In this document: one piece after another, positions 1 through 9,696 of the stretch
How the letters are laid out: every line of letters begins with the position of its first letter
Position numbering within the stretch: the stretch's first letter is position 1
NCBI RefSeq assembly: GCF_001654985.1
Contig: NZ_LXEU01000077.1
Span: forward strand, 1 to 58,078
Direction of reading: 5' to 3'
Origin: Kluyvera georgiana ATCC 51603
GTDB taxonomy: Bacteria > Pseudomonadota > Gammaproteobacteria > Enterobacterales > Enterobacteriaceae
DNA length: 58,078 nt
Notes under the pieces: generated by a model
The model's input: only the letters and a program-made list of their open reading frames with translations
Databases searched by the model: none
Told to the model about the DNA's origin: nothing
Translations under genes and position numbers: made by a program

Positions 1-104
1 AGCGCGGCACATAGCCCGGCCAGGCCGCCGCCGGCGACCAGCAGATCGGCGCGCAGGGTCTGGTGGGGAAAATCACGTTCATGGGTTTGCTGGAAAATTT
101 GCAT
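1..104 (-). CDS. FAD-dependent oxidoreductase, N-terminal fragment cut by window edge
   Basis: Only the first 34 or so codons are inside the window, with the start codon at 102-104 on the minus strand. The translation begins MQIFQQTHERDF and reaches a glycine-rich stretch, LLVAGGGLAGLCAA, which is the dinucleotide-binding GxGxxG loop at the start of FAD-binding oxidoreductases. The gene is divergent from the IclR-type regulator at 167 with 62 bases between the two starts, so the regulator probably controls it. Substrate and subfamily cannot be told from this fragment. Confidence 0.6.
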   Translation of the reverse strand, partial: MQIFQQTHERDFPHQTLRADLLVAGGGLAGLCAA

Positions 105-166
105 AAATTGTAATTCCTGCCTTTCTGGCGATAAAATAATAGTCTTTAAAAAAACGGGATCCCGCT

Positions 167-859
167 ATGTCGTCTCAACCTAATCAAAGCCTTATCGACG
201 GTATTCGCTGCCTGCAGTATCTGGTGTCCAGCGATCGGGCTATCGGTTGTCGCGAACTGGCGCGGCTGATGGGCATTAACCCCACCCGCGTGAACCGTCT
301 GCTGATGACCATGGCGGCCATCGGCTTAACCACCCAGGACGAGCAGCGTCGCTATCTGCCTGGGCCCGGTATTCACGCGCTGGCCGCACAGGCGATCCGC
401 GGTTCAACGCTGTTTTCAAAAGCCCTCCCGCTGCTGGAAACCTACGCCCCGAAAGATATCGTGGTGGCGATGGGCGTCCTGTGGGAGGACCAGGTTATCT
501 ACATCTTCCACTCCCGCCCCGGCAGCCATATCAGCCAGGCGCTGGCGGGTTTTCACATGATGCCGGCCTGCGAGTCGGTCATCGGTATTGCGCTGCTCGC
601 GGCCGAAGGCGACGAGGTACTGGCACAGCGCTTTAGCGCGGAAGAGGTTGCGCGTATTGCGCCTTATCTTCAGCAGCAGCGTCAGCTGGGCCACGTGGTC
701 TGGCCGCACGATGACGGCGAAGTCTCTCTCGCCCAGCCGATTCAGTTCGGTTCACACAAGGCGGCGCTGGCTTTTGCCGGGATGTATGACCCCACCCCGG
801 AACAGACCGCCGCGCGGCTGGCCGAACTCATTACGCTTTGCGACCGACTGACGGCGTAG
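167..859 (+). CDS. IclR-family transcriptional regulator
   Basis: A 230-residue protein with the IclR layout. The N-terminal winged helix-turn-helix is at about residues 8-70 (ELARLMGINPTRVNRLL is the recognition part), followed by a shortened C-terminal effector domain. Family members bind small organic acids or sugars and usually control adjacent catabolic operons. It is divergent from the flavoprotein gene at the left edge and convergent with the MFS gene at 831-2162, overlapping its end by 29 bases. No strong Shine-Dalgarno precedes the ATG. The effector is unknown; the neighbours suggest a carboxylate or sugar acid. Confidence 0.75.
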   Translation: MSSQPNQSLIDGIRCLQYLVSSDRAIGCRELARLMGINPTRVNRLLMTMAAIGLTTQDEQRRYLPGPGIHALAAQAIRGSTLFSKALPLLETYAPKDIVVAMGVLWEDQVIYIFHSRPGSHISQALAGFHMMPACESVIGIALLAAEGDEVLAQRFSAEEVARIAPYLQQQRQLGHVVWPHDDGEVSLAQPIQFGSHKAALAFAGMYDPTPEQTAARLAELITLCDRLTA

Positions 860-2162
860 CCTTGTCGCTGTCGAGGTCAATCTTGCCGACCACGAACAGA
901 TAAGAGCAGATCCCCAGACAGGCCAGTACGGCGATAAAACCGAGCGCTGGGGCGAAGTTATGTCCGTCGATCAGCGCGCCGATGGCGATCGGTACGACGA
1001 TCGAAGAGAGCGCGCCGGTAAAGTTGAAGACGCCGCCCGCCAGACCAATCAGATGACGCGGCGCGAGGGCTGTCACAAACACCCAGGTGATCGTCGCCAG
1101 ACCGTTGCCAAAGAAGGCGATGGACATAAACAGGATGATCAGCGTGGGGTCATCGGTGTAGTTGGCGCCAAGGATAAACAGCGTCAGCGCCATCCCCAGA
1201 ATGACCGGTGCTTTACGGGCGAAGCTGGCAGACACGCCGCGACGAATCAGACGGTCCGATACAAACCCCGCCAGCAGCACGCCGACGAAGGCCGCGAGGT
1301 AAGGGACGGAGGCGACGTAGCCGGATTTAATAAAGTCCATATGGCGATATTGCACCAGATAGGTTGGGAACCAGGTCAGGAAGAACCAGAAGGTGGCTGA
1401 AATGGTGAACTGGCCAAAGTAGATGCCAATCAGCTTACGGCTTTTAAACATCAGCCCCAGATCCTGCCAGCTGAACGGACGCTTAGCGGCGTTCTCGCGG
1501 CTTTCCATGACCGCGCCGCCGTCGCGCAGGTGATCCAGTTCGGCTTTCGATACCGTTTTGTGATCCAGCGGATCGCGATAGACGCAGTACCACAACACGC
1601 CCCAAATCATCCCTGCTACGCCGGTAATCAGAAACAGCCCGCGCCAGCCGAAGAGATCCTGGATGTGAAACAGCACCGGCGTCATCAGCGCCATGCCGAC
1701 AAACTGGGCGGAAGAGTAAATACCGATTGCCGTGGCGCGTTCCTGCTCCGGGAACCAGCTGGAGATCACGCGGTTGTTTGACGGCATCACGGGGGCTTCA
1801 AACGCGCCGACGCCCAGACGCAGGCCAACCAGCGCGCCAAAGCTGCTGGCGACAGCGTGCAGCGCGGTAATCAACGACCAGATAAACAGCCCCACGCCGT
1901 AGACCAGGCGAGAGCCGAGACGGTCGATCAGAAATCCGCCTGGGATCTGCAATGCGGCGTAGATCCAGCCAAACGCGGAGAAGATAAGCCCCATCTGGAG
2001 CGGGGTAAACTGCAGCTCGCCGGACATCTGCGTCGCCGCGACCGAGAGGTTCGTTCGGTCCATGTAGTTGATAATAATATTAATAAACACCAGGCCTAGC
2101 ACAAAGAAGCGTACCCGGCCGGTCGAGCGGGCGGCAGATCTTGTTATCGGTTGTTCTGACAT
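831..2162 (-). CDS. MFS transporter, anion:cation symporter (ACS) family
   Basis: A 443-residue, 12-helix major facilitator. The first helix region ends in NYMDRTNLSVA, typical of the ACS family of hexonate, glucarate and hexuronate carriers (DgoT, GudP, GarP, ExuT relatives). A charged loop GGFLIDRLGSR lies between TM2 and TM3. It likely imports a sugar acid or similar organic anion across the inner membrane with protons. It converges with the IclR-type regulator and is read in the same direction as the lyase at 2551, but 388 bases full of repeats separate them, so co-transcription is doubtful. A 7-bp inverted repeat at 2223-2241 lies upstream. The substrate cannot be named from sequence alone. 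Confidence 0.75.
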   Translation of the reverse strand: MSEQPITRSAARSTGRVRFFVLGLVFINIIINYMDRTNLSVAATQMSGELQFTPLQMGLIFSAFGWIYAALQIPGGFLIDRLGSRLVYGVGLFIWSLITALHAVASSFGALVGLRLGVGAFEAPVMPSNNRVISSWFPEQERATAIGIYSSAQFVGMALMTPVLFHIQDLFGWRGLFLITGVAGMIWGVLWYCVYRDPLDHKTVSKAELDHLRDGGAVMESRENAAKRPFSWQDLGLMFKSRKLIGIYFGQFTISATFWFFLTWFPTYLVQYRHMDFIKSGYVASVPYLAAFVGVLLAGFVSDRLIRRGVSASFARKAPVILGMALTLFILGANYTDDPTLIILFMSIAFFGNGLATITWVFVTALAPRHLIGLAGGVFNFTGALSSIVVPIAIGALIDGHNFAPALGFIAVLACLGICSYLFVVGKIDLDSDKATPSVGRKA

Positions 2163-2222
2163 AGAGGTGTTCTCATCATTTTAAGGTTTAAAAGGTAAGA
2201 GGCGTCATAGGATTGTTGTTAG

Positions 2223-2241
2223 TGTTTCTTTTATAGAAACA
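2223..2241. promoter_or_regulatory. Inverted repeat upstream of the ACS transporter, candidate operator
   Basis: TGTTTCT and AGAAACA form perfect 7-bp arms around a 5-base TTTAT spacer, about 60 bases upstream of the minus-strand transporter start. The size and symmetry suit a dimeric repressor. The IclR-type protein encoded at 167 is the nearest candidate, but that link is inference. Confidence 0.35.
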
Positions 2242-2335
2242 AGAAGCCGGATGCAAAGTGAGATGTAAAGAAGTGTGATCTGTCTTGTATTTGTACAGCA
2301 ATGAAATCGGTTTCAGGTGCTGGGATGGGGGGCTC

Positions 2336-2509
2336 CCCCTCACCCTAACCCTCTCCCCAAAGGGGCGAGGGGACTGTACGGTGCGGTTGGTGGGATTCAT
2401 GCAGGGTTTTGCCCTCTCCTGAAAGGGGAGAGGGACTGTACGGTAGAGCTGGTGGGCTTAATGCAGGGTTTTCTCCCTCTCCCTTGCAGGGAGAGGGCCG
2501 GGGTGAGGG
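2336..2509. repeat. Composite dispersed repeat with three hairpins and a tandem spacer
   Basis: The block opens with CCCCTCACCCTAACCCTCTC and closes with the mirror form GGGCCGGGGTGAGGG. It holds three stem-loops of the type CCCTCTCCC-loop-GGGAGAGGG, at about 2348-2372, 2412-2434 and 2475-2497. The two spacers between them are near-duplicates: each reads ACTGTACGGT, then TGGTGGG, then ATGCAGGGTTTT, with a period near 62 bases. It fills most of the 388-base gap between the transporter and the lyase. Related copies occur at 11852, 19487, 22204, 33922 and, degenerate, 36296. Confidence 0.8.
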
Positions 2510-2550
2510 TTCAGCGTGCACGGCCTCCGCACAGGCGATGACCGTAACCG

Positions 2551-3441
2551 TTAAAGAAACTCCGCCGCACGGAATTTTTCCAGCGCGTCCTGCTTTTGTT
2601 CCGCCGTCATCGGGCGGAGCGGACGGCGCGGGTCGCCCACGTCGATACCGTGCAGCTGCATGGCCAACTTCCCGGCCGCCACGCCGCCGTACTGCACCAG
2701 CACGCGAATGATGGCGATCACTTTGTCCATGCAGGCCGCCACGTCCTGGTGATTGCCCTGATTAAAGCTGTCGATCAGACGGAGATAGAGCGGCGCGGCG
2801 TAGTTGTAGGTACTGCCTACTGCACCTATCGCTCCGCAGGCGAGCCCCGCCGGCAAAAATTCGTCCACGCCGAAGGGGATATCGAACTGGCCGTTGTTAA
2901 CGCGCAGACAACGCTGGAACTCGTACATGTCGCTGGAGTTAAACTTCATACCGGACAGATTCGGGATTTTATCGGCTGCGGCAATCAGGAACTGTTCCAT
3001 ATCGAGGCTTAGCCCGGACATGCCCGAATGATAGTAGTAGAACCCCTTCGACGGCGCGGCTGCGGCGTTGAGTCGGCAATATTCGACCAGATCGTCGACG
3101 CTGGAAGGTTTAAAGAAGCAGGGGCCAATCACCGAGGTGGCGAAAATATCTAACGTCTCCGCGTGACGGCTCAGCTCCAGCGAGTCGGCGATGCTCAACG
3201 CGCCAGTATGGAGCGTAATGCTGAGCTTGCCGTGGCTGGCCGCGACCCAGCGCTCGGCGATCTTTTTACGTTCAGCAACGGAGCAGTGGATGCCCTCGCC
3301 GGTGGTGCCAAGAACATACACGCCCTTTACGCCCTGGCCGATAAGATGCTCGGCAATCTGGTCAATGACCGGATAGTTCACTTCACCGTGGCCGTCGAAA
3401 GGGGTGTGCGGCGCAGCGATAAGACCTGTTAGCTTTTCCAT
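2551..3441 (-). CDS. N-acetylneuraminate lyase, vertebrate-type subgroup (DapA/NanA superfamily)
   Basis: A 296-residue class I aldolase of the DHDPS/NAL superfamily, a (beta/alpha)8 barrel forming a Schiff base. It should split N-acetylneuraminate into N-acetylmannosamine and pyruvate in the cytoplasm. Visible signatures are GTTGEG near residue 46 (substrate carboxylate loop), YYYHSG near 136 (catalytic Tyr) and GMKFNSSD near 164 (Schiff-base Lys). FGVDEFL and GAIGAVGSTYNY follow. This pattern resembles vertebrate NPL more than E. coli NanA, which has GSTGEA and YNIP. It faces nanTEKQ across the regulator gene and shares an operator with them, which supports the sialate role. Another 2-keto-3-deoxy acid aldolase is possible. 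Confidence 0.72.
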   Translation of the reverse strand: MEKLTGLIAAPHTPFDGHGEVNYPVIDQIAEHLIGQGVKGVYVLGTTGEGIHCSVAERKKIAERWVAASHGKLSITLHTGALSIADSLELSRHAETLDIFATSVIGPCFFKPSSVDDLVEYCRLNAAAAPSKGFYYYHSGMSGLSLDMEQFLIAAADKIPNLSGMKFNSSDMYEFQRCLRVNNGQFDIPFGVDEFLPAGLACGAIGAVGSTYNYAAPLYLRLIDSFNQGNHQDVAACMDKVIAIIRVLVQYGGVAAGKLAMQLHGIDVGDPRRPLRPMTAEQKQDALEKFRAAEFL

Positions 3442-3481
3442 GTAAACCTCAAGTGGTGTTTTTCTTCTTAACTAAAAATTA

Positions 3482-3502
3482 AAATGAAGCATAACTCCAC
3501 TT
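3482..3502 (-). promoter_or_regulatory. Probable RpiR-type operator in front of the lyase gene
   Basis: Read on the minus strand this is AAGTGGAG, five bases, CTTCATTT, about 40 bases upstream of the lyase start. The plus-strand site at 4689-4709 before nanT matches it at 18 of 21 positions. Two copies of one imperfect palindrome before the two divergent sialate units point to the RpiR-type regulator encoded between them. Confidence 0.6.
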
Positions 3503-3564
3503 TGCGGACAAATGATACCCATAGGGAAAAACGAGAGTATCAGAGTGTGATCGGCCGCACTAAA

Positions 3565-4452
3565 TTAGGCCTGACGAGGAACCGTTAAGGCGTCCATGGT
3601 GCGCAGTTTATTGGCCTTCGCCTGTTCCGGATCTTTCTGCACCAGCAGGGTGTAGATAAGATCCAGCACGAACAGCTGCGCGGTCTTGGTTCCGATGGAG
3701 TCACCCTGCAGACGCCCCTGTCGATTACCATTAATCAGCGTGAAATCAGCGACTTTGCTCAGCGGAGAGCCCAGGTTATGGGTCAGCGCGACGGTGGTCG
3801 CGCCCGCTTCTTTGGCAAGGTGCAGCGCATGGGTGGTTTCCGGGGAGTGGCCTGAGTGGCTGATGCCGACGGCGACATCGCCCGGTTTAAGCAGGGACGC
3901 CTGCATGTACATAAAGTGATTGTTGGTGAGCGCATCCACGCGCATACCGATACGCATCAGCTTATGCTTCATATCTTCGGCGGTAACGCCGGACGCGCCC
4001 ACGCCAAAAATATAGGCGCTGTTGCAGGCGTGCAGCGCATCGACAACCTGTTCGACCTGGCGCATATCCAGCAGATTCAGCGTTTCGGACAGCACGTTGG
4101 CAATCGCGCCTTGCAGCTTCAGACCAATAGTGTGGGCGTCATCGTTTTCCACCACTTCCGCGTCCAGCAGCGTGCTGCTGTCATCGCTGTCGACCATCGC
4201 CAGCTCAATGGCCAGCTCCATTTTGAAATTCTGAAAGCCCTTATAGCCCAGTAGGCGGCAGAAACGGATCACCGACGCTTCGCCGGCGTTGATCTCATGT
4301 GAAAGATCGGCGATGGAAAGCTGCGTCACCTTATGGGGTGAAGTCATGATGTAGTTGGCAATGCGCTGCCCAACGCGGGTCAGACTGCTCTGCATCGCCC
4401 CCAAAGTATCAAGTATTTTTCCGGCCTTAACCGGTGAGTTCGGACTCTCCAT
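3565..4452 (-). CDS. MurR/RpiR-family regulator, probable repressor of the sialate locus
   Basis: A 295-residue protein with the two-domain MurR/RpiR layout. The N-terminal HTH_6 domain is at about residues 15-90 (SIADLSHEINAGEASVIRFC) and the SIS sugar-phosphate domain at about 130-270 (FGVGASG, then ISHSGHSPET). SIS domains of this family sense phosphosugars; in Vibrio vulnificus an RpiR-type NanR senses N-acetylmannosamine 6-phosphate. It lies between the lyase and nanT, so it plausibly releases both units when NanK makes that compound. E. coli instead uses a GntR-type NanR. The ligand is inference. Confidence 0.82.
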   Translation of the reverse strand: MESPNSPVKAGKILDTLGAMQSSLTRVGQRIANYIMTSPHKVTQLSIADLSHEINAGEASVIRFCRLLGYKGFQNFKMELAIELAMVDSDDSSTLLDAEVVENDDAHTIGLKLQGAIANVLSETLNLLDMRQVEQVVDALHACNSAYIFGVGASGVTAEDMKHKLMRIGMRVDALTNNHFMYMQASLLKPGDVAVGISHSGHSPETTHALHLAKEAGATTVALTHNLGSPLSKVADFTLINGNRQGRLQGDSIGTKTAQLFVLDLIYTLLVQKDPEQAKANKLRTMDALTVPRQA

Positions 4453-4773
4453 TGCTTCCTGCTCTTCACGCTGACTGAGTGGGTAATGATGGGGCAGCGC
4501 CTGCGGTCAGGCAAGAAAATCGGTGTAAAAACCGTGTAATAGCCGCCATTTTGCGCGCACCTGCGCCGATGGCGACGGCATGTTGTGATGCAGATCGATT
4601 TTTTAGCCTCCGTCATGCTTACCTCTATGACGTTGTTCACACATTTCAGTCTGTGCTCTTGTGGTGCTTTTCTTCTTGTAAAATTATTAAATGGAGTTTT
4701 ACTTCATTTGAGTGTGTCGCACTCACTCTTTAGGCACATAGGTATTGCAATTTGCTCATCACAGGAGAGCAAC
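4453..4773. other. Divergent promoter region between the regulator gene and nanT
   Basis: 321 bases without a gene. It holds a possible -10 (TAAAAT at 4679-4684), the palindromic operator at 4689-4709 and a strong Shine-Dalgarno AGGAG at 4763-4767. An open frame extends upstream from nanT through this region but lacks a ribosome site and is not coding in my view. Confidence 0.6.
4689..4709 (+). promoter_or_regulatory. Probable RpiR-type operator in front of nanT
   Basis: AAATGGAG, TTTTA, CTTCATTT: an imperfect palindrome with 8-base arms, one mismatch and a 5-base spacer, starting just after the possible -10 TAAAAT and ending 65 bases before the nanT ATG. That position suits repression. It matches the minus-strand site at 3482-3502 in 18 of 21 bases. 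Confidence 0.6.
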
Positions 4774-6264
4774 ATGAGTGGAATTACAAAAGCCATTCCA
4801 TGGTACAAACACCTTAATAAATCCCAGTGGCGGGCTTTCTCAGCCGCATGGCTTGGCTATTTGCTTGATGGTTTTGATTTTGTCTTAATTGCCCTGGTAT
4901 TAACGGAAGTACAGAGCGAGTTCCAGCTCACCACCGTACAGGCGGCGAGTATTATTTCCGCCGCGTTTATTTCGCGCTGGTTAGGCGGGCTGCTGCTGGG
5001 GGCGATGGGCGATCGCTACGGCCGTCGCCTGTCGATGGTCACCAGTATTATTCTTTTCTCCGTCGGTACGCTGGCCTGCGGCCTGGCGCCGGGTTACACC
5101 TCAATGTTTATCGCCCGTATGGTTATCGGGATGGGGATGGCGGGGGAGTACGGTTCCAGCGCAACCTATGTGATTGAAAGCTGGCCAAAACATCTGCGTA
5201 ATAAAGCCAGCGGCTTCCTGATTTCCGGTTTTTCCGTCGGCGCGGTGGTGGCGGCACAGGTCTACAGTCTGATCGTTCCTCTCTGGGGCTGGCGCGCGCT
5301 GTTTTTCATTGGCATTCTGCCGATTATTTTTGCGCTGTGGCTGCGGAAAAATATCCCGGAAACGGAAGACTGGAAAGAGCGTCAGGCGAATAAAACGCCG
5401 GTGCGCACGATGGTCGACATTCTTTATCGCGGCAAGCTGCGGCTGATGAATATCGCGATGAGCTGCGCCGCGATCGCCGCCCTATGGTTCTGCTTTGCGG
5501 GCAACCTGCATAACCCGGCGATCGTACTGCTGCTGGCGCTGGTGTGTACGGTGATTTTTGTCAGCTTCATGGTGCAAAGCAGCGGCAAACGCTGGCCGAC
5601 CGGCGTGATGCTGATGGTGGTGGTGCTGTTTGCTTTCCTCTATTCCTGGCCGATTCAGGCGCTGCTGCCGACCTACCTCAAAAGCGAGCTGGGCTATAAC
5701 CCGGCGACCGTAGCGCAGGTGCTGTTCTTTAGCGGCTTTGGCGCTGCGGTGGGCTGCATTGTCGGCGGCTTCCTCGGCGACTGGCTGGGAACGCGCAAAG
5801 CCTATGTTTACAGCCTGTTGGCCTCGCAGATTCTGATTATCCCGGTATTCGCCATTGGCGGTTCCAGCATCTGGGGTCTGGGTATCCTGCTGTTCTTCCA
5901 GCAGATGCTAGGCCAGGGCATTGCCGGCATTCTGCCGAAGCTGATCGGCGGCTATTTCGATACCGACCAGCGTGCGGCAGGCCTCGGCTTTACCTACAAC
6001 GTCGGGGCGCTGGGCGGGGCGGCGGCGCCGGTGATTGGTGCGCTGGTCGCACAGCATCTCAGCCTTGGCTCCGCGTTGGGGTCGCTCTCCTTTGGTTTAA
6101 CGTTCGTCGTGATTCTGCTGATTGGTCTTGATATGCCGTCTCGCGTACAGCGCTGGATTCGTCCGGAAGCACTGCGCACGCATGATGCTATCGACGGTAA
6201 GCCGTTTAGCGGCGCGCTGACCCGCCAGACAGAAAAATCGGTTCCCGTTTGCGGTAAGCATTAA
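4774..6264 (+). CDS. nanT: Sialic acid transporter NanT (MFS)
   Basis: 496 residues, the length of E. coli NanT, starting [14 protein letters not shown] after AGGAG seven bases upstream. It imports N-acetylneuraminate with protons across the inner membrane. The MFS signature [10 protein letters not shown] lies between TM2 and TM3, an acidic DGFDF sits in TM1, and the protein has the extra pair of central helices that gives NanT 14 membrane spans. First gene of nanT-nanE-nanK-nanQ, 50 bases before nanE. The palindrome at 4689-4709 suggests repression by the divergent RpiR-type protein. The open frame begins much further upstream, but the family start and the ribosome site fix 4774. Confidence 0.92.
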   Translation: MSGITKAIPWYKHLNKSQWRAFSAAWLGYLLDGFDFVLIALVLTEVQSEFQLTTVQAASIISAAFISRWLGGLLLGAMGDRYGRRLSMVTSIILFSVGTLACGLAPGYTSMFIARMVIGMGMAGEYGSSATYVIESWPKHLRNKASGFLISGFSVGAVVAAQVYSLIVPLWGWRALFFIGILPIIFALWLRKNIPETEDWKERQANKTPVRTMVDILYRGKLRLMNIAMSCAAIAALWFCFAGNLHNPAIVLLLALVCTVIFVSFMVQSSGKRWPTGVMLMVVVLFAFLYSWPIQALLPTYLKSELGYNPATVAQVLFFSGFGAAVGCIVGGFLGDWLGTRKAYVYSLLASQILIIPVFAIGGSSIWGLGILLFFQQMLGQGIAGILPKLIGGYFDTDQRAAGLGFTYNVGALGGAAAPVIGALVAQHLSLGSALGSLSFGLTFVVILLIGLDMPSRVQRWIRPEALRTHDAIDGKPFSGALTRQTEKSVPVCGKH

Positions 6265-6270
6265 TTACAG

Positions 6271-6291
6271 GCGCCCGGACGCGCCGGGCGC
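6271..6291 (+). other. Intra-operon hairpin between nanT and nanE
   Basis: GCGCCCGG, five bases, CCGGGCGC: perfect 8-bp arms directly after the nanT stop and 24 bases before nanE. There is no T-run, so it is more likely an mRNA-stability or processing element than a terminator. Confidence 0.5.
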
Positions 6292-6314
6292 AAATCGAAG
6301 TTAAGGATGTACTT

Positions 6315-7000
6315 ATGTCGTTGTTAGAGAATCTGGATGCAAGCATTCAACAGCAGGGTGGGCTTATCGTTTCTTGCCAGCCGGTCCCCGGCAGCCCGTT
6401 AGATAAACCGGATATCGTGGCGGCGATGGCGCTGGCGGCGGTACAGGCGGGGGCCGTGGCGGTCCGCATCGAAGGCATTGAAAACCTGAAGGCGACGCGC
6501 GCGCTGATTAGCGTTCCGATTATTGGGATTGTAAAGCGCGACCTCACTGATTCACCGGTACGCATTACCCCCTACCTTGAGGACGTGGACGCGCTGGTGC
6601 AGGCCGGTGCCGACATTATTGCTTTCGACGGCACCGAACGCGCTCGCCCGGTGGCCGTCGCGGAAATCATTGCCCGGATTCATCATCACCAGCGTCTGGC
6701 GATGGCAGACTGCTCTTCGCAGCAGGATGCGGCATTTTGTCACCGCCTTGGCGCGGATATTATCGGCACCACGCTTTCCGGCTATACCACCGATGTGGTG
6801 CCGCAGGAGCCCGATCTGGCGCTGGTGGCGGCGTTAAGCGCTAAAGGCTACCGCGTGATTGCCGAAGGGCGCTATAACTCGCCGGCGCTCGCCGCACAGG
6901 CCATGCGGCACGGTGCCTGGTCGGTCACCGTCGGCTCGGCGATTACGCGCCTTGAGCATATTTGCCAGTGGTATCGTGACGCGATCGTGGAGGAAGCGGT

Positions 7001-7004
<4 letters not shown>
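6315..7004 (+). CDS. nanE: N-acetylmannosamine-6-phosphate 2-epimerase NanE
   Basis: 229 residues, equal to E. coli NanE. A TIM-barrel enzyme that converts ManNAc-6-phosphate to GlcNAc-6-phosphate, the third intracellular step of sialate breakdown. Family landmarks are [20 protein letters not shown] at the N terminus, IGIVKRDL near residue 70 (the catalytic Lys region), ADIIAFDGT near 97 and the phosphate-binding EGRYNSP and VTVGSAITR segments toward the C terminus. It overlaps nanK by four bases (ATGA), which indicates translational coupling. Confidence 0.95.
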
Positions 7005-8340
<1,336 letters not shown>

Positions 8341-8423
8341 GCTTTCGAACCCGCCCGGGGTTGGCTAGCGCCTCGCCCGGGCTACCGTTCATGTAGCCCG
8401 GCCTGGCGAAGCGCCGCCGGGGG
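8341..8423. repeat. Head-to-head pair of GTAG-type REP elements
   Basis: Two REP units in inverted orientation meet around 8394. The right unit begins GTAGCCCGGCCTGGCGAAGC and the left unit is the complement of a GTAGCCCGGGCGAGG form. The GTAG head followed by an imperfect hairpin is the hallmark of REP sequences mobilised by RAYT enzymes. It lies between the convergent ends of nanQ and the ExuT-like gene. A single copy occurs at 11953-11981. Confidence 0.75.
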
Positions 8424-8427
8424 GCTG

Positions 8428-9696
8428 TCAGCTGACCGGGTTCACTTCCAGCTCGGGTTCCGGCGAACGCAGCAGCGCCCACAGAATAATCGCCCCGACC
8501 ACGTCAAACACGGCCAGCACGGCAAACAGTGGGCTAAAGCCTAATGTGTCTGCCAGCGCGCCAACCACCAGGGCGAATAAGGTGCTGGCGGTCCATGCAG
8601 CCATGCCGGTAAAACCGTTGGCGGTGGCCACTTCGCCCGGATCGAACATGTCGGAAGAGAGCGTAATCAACGCGCCGGACAGCGACTGGTGGGCAAAACC
8701 GCCGACGCACAGCAGCGCAATAGCCACGAACGGGCTGCTGAACAGACCGACCATGCCTGGTAGGATCATCAGCGCTGCGCCCATGGTGACAACCAGCTTA
8801 CGTGAAACCACAATATTGACGCCAAAGACACGCTGGAAGATCCCCGGCAGATAGCCGCCGATGACGCAGCCCATATCGGCGAACAGCATCGGGATCCAGG
8901 CAAACATGGCGATATCTTTCAGGTTGAAGCCGTAGGTGTGCACCATAAACAGCGGGATCCAGGCGTTGAAGGTCCCCCATGCCGGTTCCGCCAGGAAGCG
9001 CGGCAGGGCGATGCCCCAGAATTTACGTTGCTTCAGCAGCTGGCCGATGTGTACTTTATCGACCGTTTTTTTCTCTGGCTGGCCTTCGGTGATGTAGTTG
9101 TACTCTTCTTTGCTCAGTTTTTTGCACTGGCCCGGTCGGGTATAGACCAGGTACCATCCCAGCGCCCAAACAACACTGGCAATCCCGACGATCACGAACG
9201 CCAGACGCCAGCTGTGAATGTAAATCGCCCATGCCACCATCGGCGGCGCAATGATGGCGCCCATCGAAGAACCGACGTTGAAGTAGCCCACGGCGACGGA
9301 ACGTTCGTGATCCGGGAACCATTCGGTGACCGATTTCAGCCCTGCGGGGATCATCGCGCTCTCGGCAAAACCACCTAAGCCACGACACAGCGCCAGGCCT
9401 TGCCAGCTGTTGGTGAAGGCGGCACCAATGCAGAAGATGCCCCACAGCGCGCCAAACAGGGTATAACCCACTTTGGTGCCCAGCGTATCAAGCACATAGC
9501 CCGCGATGGGCTGAGCAATGGTGTAGCAGGCGGAAAACGTCGCCACGATCCAGGAATACTGCTGAGTAGTGACATGAAGATCGCTCTGAAGCGTCGGCGC
9601 AGCGGCCGAAATAGTATTGCGGGTTAAATAGCATAAAATCGTGCCAAGCGTGACAAGAGCCACCATAAACCAGCGCGTATGACCAGTAGTGCGCAT
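8428..9696 (-). CDS. ExuT-like hexuronate:proton symporter (MFS, ACS family)
   Basis: 422 residues with strong similarity to E. coli ExuT from the first helix on: ALVTLGTILCYLTRNTISAA, then TQQYSWI, AGYVLDTLGTK and VGYFNVGSSMGAIIAPP. ExuT brings galacturonate and glucuronate into the cell. AAGGAA lies about six bases before the start. No uronate catabolic gene is adjacent and no clear UxuR/ExuR box is seen upstream, so it may be a paralogue feeding enzymes encoded elsewhere. It is unrelated to HpaX, the carrier normally found in hpa clusters. Confidence 0.8.
   Translation of the reverse strand: MRTTGHTRWFMVALVTLGTILCYLTRNTISAAAPTLQSDLHVTTQQYSWIVATFSACYTIAQPIAGYVLDTLGTKVGYTLFGALWGIFCIGAAFTNSWQGLALCRGLGGFAESAMIPAGLKSVTEWFPDHERSVAVGYFNVGSSMGAIIAPPMVAWAIYIHSWRLAFVIVGIASVVWALGWYLVYTRPGQCKKLSKEEYNYITEGQPEKKTVDKVHIGQLLKQRKFWGIALPRFLAEPAWGTFNAWIPLFMVHTYGFNLKDIAMFAWIPMLFADMGCVIGGYLPGIFQRVFGVNIVVSRKLVVTMGAALMILPGMVGLFSSPFVAIALLCVGGFAHQSLSGALITLSSDMFDPGEVATANGFTGMAAWTASTLFALVVGALADTLGFSPLFAVLAVFDVVGAIILWALLRSPEPELEVNPVS

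Noticed and set aside
2336-2509. CRISPR-like array, because hairpins and spacers alternate
   Set aside because: The spacers are near-duplicates rather than unique, the units vary in length, and no cas gene is near. It is a dispersed repeat.
4585-4773. Longer NanT starting at 4585
   Set aside because: The extension covers the candidate -10 and the operator and lacks a ribosome site; ATG 4774 follows AGGAG and gives 496 residues.
8428-9696. HpaX, the 4-hydroxyphenylacetate carrier
   Set aside because: The sequence follows ExuT rather than HpaX, and its orientation and place outside hpaR do not match the hpa cluster order.
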